Positions 33,898-39,105 of a DNA stretch of 39,105 nucleotides are shown here, piece by piece. The notes beneath the pieces are model-generated. The model was not told the DNA's origin. It saw nothing but the letters and a program-made list of their open reading frames with translations, and made no database searches. The position numbers were made by a program, and so were the translations under genes. The DNA is from Pseudomonadota bacterium (GTDB taxonomy: Bacteria > Pseudomonadota > Alphaproteobacteria > Acetobacterales > Acetobacteraceae). The number at the start of each line of letters is the position of its first letter. The stretch's first letter is position 1. The stretch spans positions 1-39,105 of the forward strand of contig JAJXZO010000238.1 of NCBI GenBank assembly GCA_021780035.1, written 5' to 3'.

Positions 33898-34845
33898 ATG
33901 GTCGAGCCTCTGTTCGCCAACGAGGGCGAGATACCCGGTGCAAGCGGCCGCAGGGTGCGGGTGTGGCGCTGGCTGTTCCGGCGCAAACGCATTCCCTGGC
34001 CGCGCTGGCGGGAACATGCGCCGGCGCCGCCGCCCGGACGCGCCGCTCCGGGCACGCTCGGCGTCACGTTCATCGGTCATGCCACCTTTCTGGTGCAGTT
34101 GGGCGATGTAGCGGTGCTGACCGACCCAGTCTGGTCCTCCCGTGCGGGGCCGTTCGGACTTGTGGGGCCGAAGCGGGTGTGCGCGCCGGGGCAGCCGCTG
34201 CCGGCCCTGCCTGGGGTGGACCTCGTGCTGGTGTCGCACTGTCACTACGACCACCTCGACCTGCGCACGCTTGGGCGGCTGCGGCGGCGTTTTGCGCCGG
34301 CGTTCGTCTCCTGCCTCGGCAACGGCCGGCATCTCGCCAGGGCGGCGGTGCGCGATACCGTCGAGCTTGGCTGGTGGCAGAGCGCGGAACTGCGCGGGGT
34401 GCGCGTGACCTGCGTGCCGGCGCGGCACTTCTCCGCGCGCACGCCGTGGGACCGCAACCGCGCGCTGTGGGGCGGCTTCGTCGTCGAGGCGGGTGGCTTC
34501 CGCGTGTTTTTCGCTGGCGATACCGCCTGGGGCGGGCATTTCGCCGCCGTCCGCGAGCGGATCGGCGCACCCGACCTGGCGCTGCTGCCGATCGGCGCCT
34601 GCGAGCCGCGCTGGTTCATGGCGCGGCACCACATGAACGCCGAGGAGGCGGTGCGCGCGCACCGCGAGCTGGGCGCGCGCTTCTCCGTCGGCATGCACTT
34701 CGGCTGCTTTCCGCTCGCCGACGAGGCGATCGACGCGCCGCTCGAAAGCCTCGTCACCGCGCGGGCGGCGGCGGGGATCGCCGCCACGCACTTCTTCACC
34801 CTGGGCGTGGGGGAGAGCGCGGAGCTTTCCCCGCCTCCCGCCTGA
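33898..34845 (+). CDS. MBL-fold metallohydrolase, NAPE-PLD/UlaG-like
   Basis: Zinc hydrolase of the metallo-beta-lactamase superfamily, 315 aa. [22 protein letters not shown] marks the N-terminal strand pair typical of the UlaG/NAPE-PLD branch. The metal motif is complete: HCHYDHLD, then [22 protein letters not shown] and GMHFGCFPL. There is no signal peptide, so it should be cytoplasmic. Relatives include an ascorbate-6-phosphate lactonase and phospholipase-D-like enzymes; the substrate here is not evident. It starts 32 nt after the transglycosylase and runs toward uxuA, with only 3 nt between the two convergent stops. Confidence 0.85.
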   Translation: MVEPLFANEGEIPGASGRRVRVWRWLFRRKRIPWPRWREHAPAPPPGRAAPGTLGVTFIGHATFLVQLGDVAVLTDPVWSSRAGPFGLVGPKRVCAPGQPLPALPGVDLVLVSHCHYDHLDLRTLGRLRRRFAPAFVSCLGNGRHLARAAVRDTVELGWWQSAELRGVRVTCVPARHFSARTPWDRNRALWGGFVVEAGGFRVFFAGDTAWGGHFAAVRERIGAPDLALLPIGACEPRWFMARHHMNAEEAVRAHRELGARFSVGMHFGCFPLADEAIDAPLESLVTARAAAGIAATHFFTLGVGESAELSPPPA

Positions 34846-34848
34846 GCC

Positions 34849-36039
34849 TCAGGCGACGCGGCCGGCGCGGAACGCCTCGATGGTGCGGATCACCCCGCGC
34901 AGTTCGGCGAGCCCCTTCAGCCGGCCGATGTTGGAGTAGCCGGGGTTCATCTTCTTGCCGACGTCGTCGCCGAGCAGGTGGCCGTGGTCGGGGCGCATCG
35001 GGATCTGCGTGTCGGCCCGGCCCTCGGCCGCCCGCCGCGCCTCCTCGGTGAGCAGCGCCGCGGCGACGCCGATGAGGTCGGTGTCGCCGTCGAGGTGCTC
35101 GGCCTCATAGAAGGAGCCGTCCGCCTCGTGGCGGGTGTTGCGCAGATGCGCGAAGTGGATGCGCGGCGCGAACTCCTTCGCCATGGCGACGAGATCGTTC
35201 TTCGGGTTGGAGCCGAACGAGCCGGTGCAGAGGGTGAGGCCGCAGGCGACGCTCGGCACCGCCTGGTACATGGCGCGCACGTCGGCGGCCGTGCACATCA
35301 CCCTGGGCAGCCCGAAGATGGGGAAGGACGGGTCGTCGGCGTGGATGCAGAGCCGTGCCCCCTCCTCCTCGGCGACCGGCGTGATCTCGTTCAGGAAGGC
35401 GAACAGGTGCTCGCGCATGCCCTCGGTGGAGATGTCGCGGTAGAGGTCGAGCATGCGGCGGAAGCCTTCCCGGTCGTAGACGAAATCGCGGGCCGGCAGC
35501 CAGTCGATGAGGATTTTCTCCAGCGCGACGAGATCGGACTCGCTCTTGGTGCGCAGCCGGGCGGCGGCGGCGGCGACGCGTTCCGCCGCGTAGTCGGCCT
35601 CCGCGCCCGGGCGCTTCAGCACGAACAGGTCGTACATGGCGAAATCGACGGCATCGAAGCGGAGCGCGAGCCCGCCGCTCGGCGCCTTCCATTCCAGGTT
35701 GGTGCGGGTCCAATCGGTGATGGCCATGAAGTTGTAGCAGATGGTCTTCACCCCGGCGCGGGCGACGTTGCGGATCGACTGCTTGTAGCTGTCGATCTTC
35801 TTCCGGAAGTCGCCGGTGCGGGTCTTGATCTCCTCGCCGACGCCGATGCTCTCCACCACCGACCACACGAGGCCGGCATCCTCGATCTGCCGCTTGCGCT
35901 TGAGGATCTCGTCCTCCGGCCAAACGCCGCCCGTGTTCAGATGGTGCAGCGCAGAGACGACGCCCTTGGCGCCGGCCTGCTTCACGTTTTCCAGCGTCAC
36001 CACGTCGTCGGGACCGAACCAGCGCCAGGTTTCGAGCAT
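34849..36039 (-). CDS. uxuA: Mannonate dehydratase
   Basis: Hexuronate-pathway enzyme that dehydrates D-mannonate to 2-keto-3-deoxygluconate, 396 aa. It begins MLETWRWFGPDDVVTLENVKQAG, the standard UxuA start. Further typical regions are VVESIGVGEEIKTR, VKTICYNFMAITDWTRT, LCIHADDPSFPIFGLPRV with metal ligands, and MRPDHGHLLGDD near the C-terminus. It lies 34 nt behind uxuB on the same strand and is probably co-transcribed with it, giving the two last steps from fructuronate to KDG. No uxaC or regulator is in the window. Its stop faces the MBL gene's stop with no hairpin between. Confidence 0.97.
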   Translation of the reverse strand: MLETWRWFGPDDVVTLENVKQAGAKGVVSALHHLNTGGVWPEDEILKRKRQIEDAGLVWSVVESIGVGEEIKTRTGDFRKKIDSYKQSIRNVARAGVKTICYNFMAITDWTRTNLEWKAPSGGLALRFDAVDFAMYDLFVLKRPGAEADYAAERVAAAAARLRTKSESDLVALEKILIDWLPARDFVYDREGFRRMLDLYRDISTEGMREHLFAFLNEITPVAEEEGARLCIHADDPSFPIFGLPRVMCTAADVRAMYQAVPSVACGLTLCTGSFGSNPKNDLVAMAKEFAPRIHFAHLRNTRHEADGSFYEAEHLDGDTDLIGVAAALLTEEARRAAEGRADTQIPMRPDHGHLLGDDVGKKMNPGYSNIGRLKGLAELRGVIRTIEAFRAGRVA

Positions 36040-36073
36040 CGTACCCTCTAGGGAAAGTTGTAAAAAGAGAATG

Positions 36074-37573
36074 TTAGCCGCGCAGGAAGCGCCTGAGCGC
36101 CTCGCGCGTACCATGCGTGAAGATGGTGGCGAGCTGTTCCGTCACCAGTGCCCTGAAGCCGGCATCCGCTGCGATGGCGGGCGGGAAGATGTCGGCGATG
36201 GCGAACAGCGAGCCGACGAGACTGGCGGCGTCGGTGCCGGCGGCGGCCGCGGGCGACAGCAGCCGGCCGGCCAGCGGGTCGGAGACGGTGTAGGCGGCGC
36301 CCGCGTCGGTGCGGCCCGAAAGGAAGCGCATCCAGGCCGCGGTGACGAAGGCGACAGCCCGCGCCTGGCCGCCCTTGGCGATCCGTTCGAGCGCCGGCGC
36401 CAGCAGGCGGGGCGGCAGCTTCTGCGAGCCGTCCATGGCGATCTGCAGCGTGAGGTGGCGGATCGCCGGGTTGCGGTAGCGCTCCTCGAGGTCGGCGGTG
36501 TAGCGGGCGAGGTCGGTTCCCGGCACCGGCGGCACGGTGGGCACCAGATCCTCCTGCCACAGCCGGCGGATGAAGGCGCCGAGATCGGCGTCGGCGATGG
36601 CGGCGGAGACAGTTTCCAGCCCGAGAAGGGAACCGATATAGGCGAGAGCCGAGTGCGTGCCGTTCAGGCAGCGCAGCTTCATCGTCTCGAACGGGTGGAC
36701 ATCGGCGACGAGTTGCGCGCCCGCGTCCTCCCAGCGCGGCCTGCCGGCGCTGAAGCTGTCTTCTATCACCCATTGGTGGAACGGCTCGGCGACGACGGGC
36801 CAGGCATCGTCGTAGCCGCAGTCGGCGCGAAGCCGGGCACGGTCCTCGTCCCGCGTGGCCGGGGTGATGCGATCGACCATCGAACAGGGAAAGCGGACCT
36901 CGTTCTCGATGAAGCGGCCGAGATCCTGGTCGCGCAGCGTGGCGAAGCGGGAGACGATGCGGTGCGCCTTCAGGCCGTTTTCCGCCAGATTGTCGCAGGA
37001 AAGCACGGTGAAGGGTGCGACGCCCGCGCGCCGGCGGCGGCCGATCGCCTCGGCCAGCAGGCCGGGAACGGAGCGCGGCGCCGCCGCGCCGGCGAGATCG
37101 GCCCGGATGGCGGGGTGCGTCTCGTCGAGGTCGCCGGTCGCCGCGTCCTGGCAGTAGCCCTTCTCGGTGACGGTCAGCGTGACGACACGGATGGAAGGAT
37201 CGGTGAGCAGGCGGAGCGTCGCCGCCGCCTCGTCGGCAGCCGAGACGACCCCGCGCAGCGCGCCGATCACCCGGCGGCGGTCGCCTTCCGGGGCGCGCAC
37301 GGAAAGCGTGTAGAGCCAGTCCTGCGGGGCGAGAGCGTCGCGCACGGCCGCGCGGTTGGGGGCAATGCCGACGATTCCCCAGTCGCGGGCGCCACTGGCC
37401 AGCAGGTCGTCGGTGTAGAGGCAGGTATGGGCGCGGCAGAAGGCGCCGACGCCGATGTGGGCGATGCCGGGGGTAACGGCGTGGCGATCGTAGCGCGGCC
37501 GCTCGACGTCGCCCGGCAGGGACGCCAGGGTTGCCTCTGCCAGCCGGGGGGCGGGCCTGGTTTCATCCGTCAT
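36074..37573 (-). CDS. uxuB: Fructuronate reductase (mannitol-dehydrogenase family)
   Basis: NAD(H)-dependent polyol-type dehydrogenase of 499 aa that reduces D-fructuronate to D-mannonate. The N-terminal Rossmann part has GIAHIGVGAFCRAHTCLYTDDLL, WGIVGIAPNRAAVR and VVTLTVTEKGYC. The catalytic signature of the long-chain mannitol dehydrogenase family is clear: PFETMKLRCLNGTHSALAYIG, with the Lys, Asn and His that polarise the carbonyl. Length is normal for UxuB. The adjoining uxuA makes D-mannonate oxidoreductase the best call over mannitol dehydrogenase. The ATG at 37573 has GGGAGAGA upstream. It is divergent from the TPR/GT9-like gene over 176 bp. Confidence 0.92.
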   Translation of the reverse strand: MTDETRPAPRLAEATLASLPGDVERPRYDRHAVTPGIAHIGVGAFCRAHTCLYTDDLLASGARDWGIVGIAPNRAAVRDALAPQDWLYTLSVRAPEGDRRRVIGALRGVVSAADEAAATLRLLTDPSIRVVTLTVTEKGYCQDAATGDLDETHPAIRADLAGAAAPRSVPGLLAEAIGRRRRAGVAPFTVLSCDNLAENGLKAHRIVSRFATLRDQDLGRFIENEVRFPCSMVDRITPATRDEDRARLRADCGYDDAWPVVAEPFHQWVIEDSFSAGRPRWEDAGAQLVADVHPFETMKLRCLNGTHSALAYIGSLLGLETVSAAIADADLGAFIRRLWQEDLVPTVPPVPGTDLARYTADLEERYRNPAIRHLTLQIAMDGSQKLPPRLLAPALERIAKGGQARAVAFVTAAWMRFLSGRTDAGAAYTVSDPLAGRLLSPAAAAGTDAASLVGSLFAIADIFPPAIAADAGFRALVTEQLATIFTHGTREALRRFLRG

Positions 37574-37749
37574 CGCTCTCTCCCGTGGGGTCGATCGTTT
37601 CGTCTCTGCGGTAGCACACCGGAGCCGGGCGGCACCCACGAAGCCGCCGCAGCCCTGATCCACACCCCTTGCTAGCGAGAGGGCGGCGTGGTTTCAATCG
37701 ATCCCTCGGTTTTGGCCGCCTCCCATGGCCGCATCACCCAGGAGTGCCC

Positions 37750-39105
37750 GTGTCCGCCGCGAGTCCCTCTCCCGCCGAGCCCGCCGCTTCCATGCGCGGA
37801 CCCATGCCCATGGTGCCGGTGCCGGTCAGCGAGGTGTATGCGATCGCGCAGGAATACATCGACGCGGGCAGGCTCGACGCGGCGGAGCGCATGCTCGGCC
37901 ACATGCTGGCGGTGGCGCCGAACCAGCCAGACGCCCTACAGGCGAGGGGTCTCATCGCTTTCCGGCGCGACCGCCTGCAAGAGGCCGCCGCGCTGATGGA
38001 GCGGGGGCTCGCCGCCGGCGGCTCGCGGCCGGTGCACTGGCGCAACATCTCCGAGGTGTACCGGCAGCTTGGCCGGCTCGACGAGGCGGTGGCGGCGGGC
38101 AGGCGGGCGATCAGCCTCGATCCCGCCGATCCGCTCGGCCCGTTCAACCTGGCGATGGTGCTGTACGACCGGATGGATGTGCGCGGAAGCCTTGCCGCGG
38201 CCCGGCACTGCGTCGATCTGCGCTCCGAACTGCCGCAGGGGCGGATGAAGCTCGCGCAGGTGCTGCTGGCGATGGGCGAACTGTCCGAGGGCTGGCAGCA
38301 CTACGAGTGGCGCTACCGGATTCCGGGCGCTCAGCCGCTGATGCCTCCCACCGACCGCAAGCAATGGGAAGGCCAGAATCTTGGTGCTGAGCGGCTGCTG
38401 CTGATCGGCGACCAGGGCTACGGCGACGTGCTGATGTTCGCCCGCTACGTTTCCTGGGCCAGGAGCCGCACGCCGGAAGTGGCGCTCGCCTGCAGCCGCG
38501 AGATCGAGCCCATCCTCGGGCGTATGTTTCCGGACGTGCCGCGCTTCACGCAGTGGGACAAAATTCCTCCCTACACGTGCTTCTGCCCGCTTTCCGGCCT
38601 GCCACGGCTGCATGGCACCACGCTCGCCAACATCCCGCCGGCGGAACCGCTGTTTCGGCCAGACCCCGCCAAGGTGGCGCGCTGGAGGGAGCGGATCGAT
38701 CGCGCCCTGCCTGCCGGGCTGCGGCGCATCGGCATCGCCTGGGCCGGGCGGCCCACGCACAACAACGACCGCAACCGCTCGCTGCCGCTTTCCGCCTTCG
38801 CGCCGCTCGGCGCCGTCGAGGGGGTGGCGCTGGTCTCGCTGCAGAAGGGACCGGCGGCGGCGGCGGCGAAGGAATGGCAAGGGCGCGCCCCGCTGCTCGA
38901 TCTCGACGCCGAGATCACCGATTTCGAGGACACGGCGGCGATCGTCGACGGGCTGGAGCGGGTGATCTGCGTCGATACCTCGGTGGGCCACCTCGCCGGG
39001 GCGATGGGTAGGCCGGCGTGGGTCCTGCTGCCCTTCGCCCCGGATTGGCGCTGGCTGACCGAACGCAGCGACAGCCCCTGGTATCCGACGCTGCGCCTGT
39101 TCCGT
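37750..39105 (+). CDS. TPR repeat / glycosyltransferase family 9-like protein (3' end outside window)
   Basis: This gene is missing from the ORF track because it has no stop inside the window. GTG 37750 has AGGAG 5 nt upstream and opens a frame of 452 codons to the edge. After a low-complexity start, residues about 25-190 are tetratricopeptide repeats (YIDAGRLDAAERMLGHMLAVAP, VYRQLGRLDEAVAAGRRAISLDP, VLLAMGELSEGWQHYEWR). LLLIGDQGYGDVLMFARY then begins a heptosyltransferase-like fold, with GIAWAGRPTHNNDRNRSLPL, VSLQKGP and VICVDTSVGHLAGAMGRPAWVLLP. This combination occurs in proteins that sugar-modify flagellin or surface polysaccharide. Which acceptor applies here is unknown. Confidence 0.85.
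   Translation, partial: MSAASPSPAEPAASMRGPMPMVPVPVSEVYAIAQEYIDAGRLDAAERMLGHMLAVAPNQPDALQARGLIAFRRDRLQEAAALMERGLAAGGSRPVHWRNISEVYRQLGRLDEAVAAGRRAISLDPADPLGPFNLAMVLYDRMDVRGSLAAARHCVDLRSELPQGRMKLAQVLLAMGELSEGWQHYEWRYRIPGAQPLMPPTDRKQWEGQNLGAERLLLIGDQGYGDVLMFARYVSWARSRTPEVALACSREIEPILGRMFPDVPRFTQWDKIPPYTCFCPLSGLPRLHGTTLANIPPAEPLFRPDPAKVARWRERIDRALPAGLRRIGIAWAGRPTHNNDRNRSLPLSAFAPLGAVEGVALVSLQKGPAAAAAKEWQGRAPLLDLDAEITDFEDTAAIVDGLERVICVDTSVGHLAGAMGRPAWVLLPFAPDWRWLTERSDSPWYPTLRLFR

Overview
This is a very GC-rich (about 70 %) chromosomal window from an alphaproteobacterium, most likely a member of the Acetobacteraceae/Rhodospirillales. The evidence is the gene content and order: a pyrB-pyrC-plsY-dprA-topA-rnr block, small alphaproteobacterial families (two YdcH/DUF465, DUF1013/TrcR, DUF1192), a one-cysteine bL31, and an hsp20 gene led by a ROSE-type RNA thermometer. 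I see no tRNA, rRNA, CRISPR array, insertion sequence or phage gene, so this is ordinary chromosome with metabolic accessory islands. Assignments come from reading motifs in the translations; no database search was run.

Region 1 (1-4109, minus) is a peptide/opine-class ABC importer operon. It runs FadR-type GntR regulator, periplasmic binding protein, permease 1, permease 2 (cut by the window edge). The regulator is the first cistron and overlaps the binding protein by ATGA. Divergent to it is a MarR-GNAT fusion (4087-5004).

Region 2 (5005-10581, plus) holds an MFS transporter plus SMP-30/gluconolactonase pair behind a good sigma70-like promoter with a palindrome at its start point. It is followed by a TorD-like chaperone and a Tat-exported TorA/DorA-type molybdoenzyme.

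Region 3 (10631-16629, minus) holds serine-glyoxylate-type aminotransferase and an ACS-family MFS transporter, then NADP isocitrate dehydrogenase with a strong terminator, then ydcH-purE-purK in one operon. A second YdcH-like gene (56 aa, absent from the ORF track) is divergent from this operon.

Region 4 (17046-22497) holds trcR (DUF1013), a divergent DUF1192 gene, hsp20 with a sigma32-like promoter and a ROSE-like 5' leader, rpmE with its own promoter, a third MFS transporter, an OmpA-family porin-like protein and a small lipoprotein.

Region 5 (22578-32767, minus) is a seven-gene train: pyrB, pyrC, plsY, dprA, topA, rnr, S41 protease. All but one junction is a 4-nt ATGA/GTGA overlap. Two members are unusual. 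PyrC lacks the HxH zinc motif, so it is probably a non-catalytic PyrC'-type partner of PyrB. RNase R has no N-terminal helix-turn-helix domain.

Region 6 (32879-39105) holds a lytic transglycosylase and an MBL-fold hydrolase (plus), hexuronate genes uxuB-uxuA (minus), and the start of a TPR/glycosyltransferase-9-like protein that runs off the right edge.

I found no clearly new multi-gene system. The most notable items are the complete sigma32-promoter/ROSE-thermometer module at hsp20, the degenerate dihydroorotase inside the overlap train, the shortened RNase R, and several perfect palindromes in front of transporter and redox genes whose regulators are not identified.
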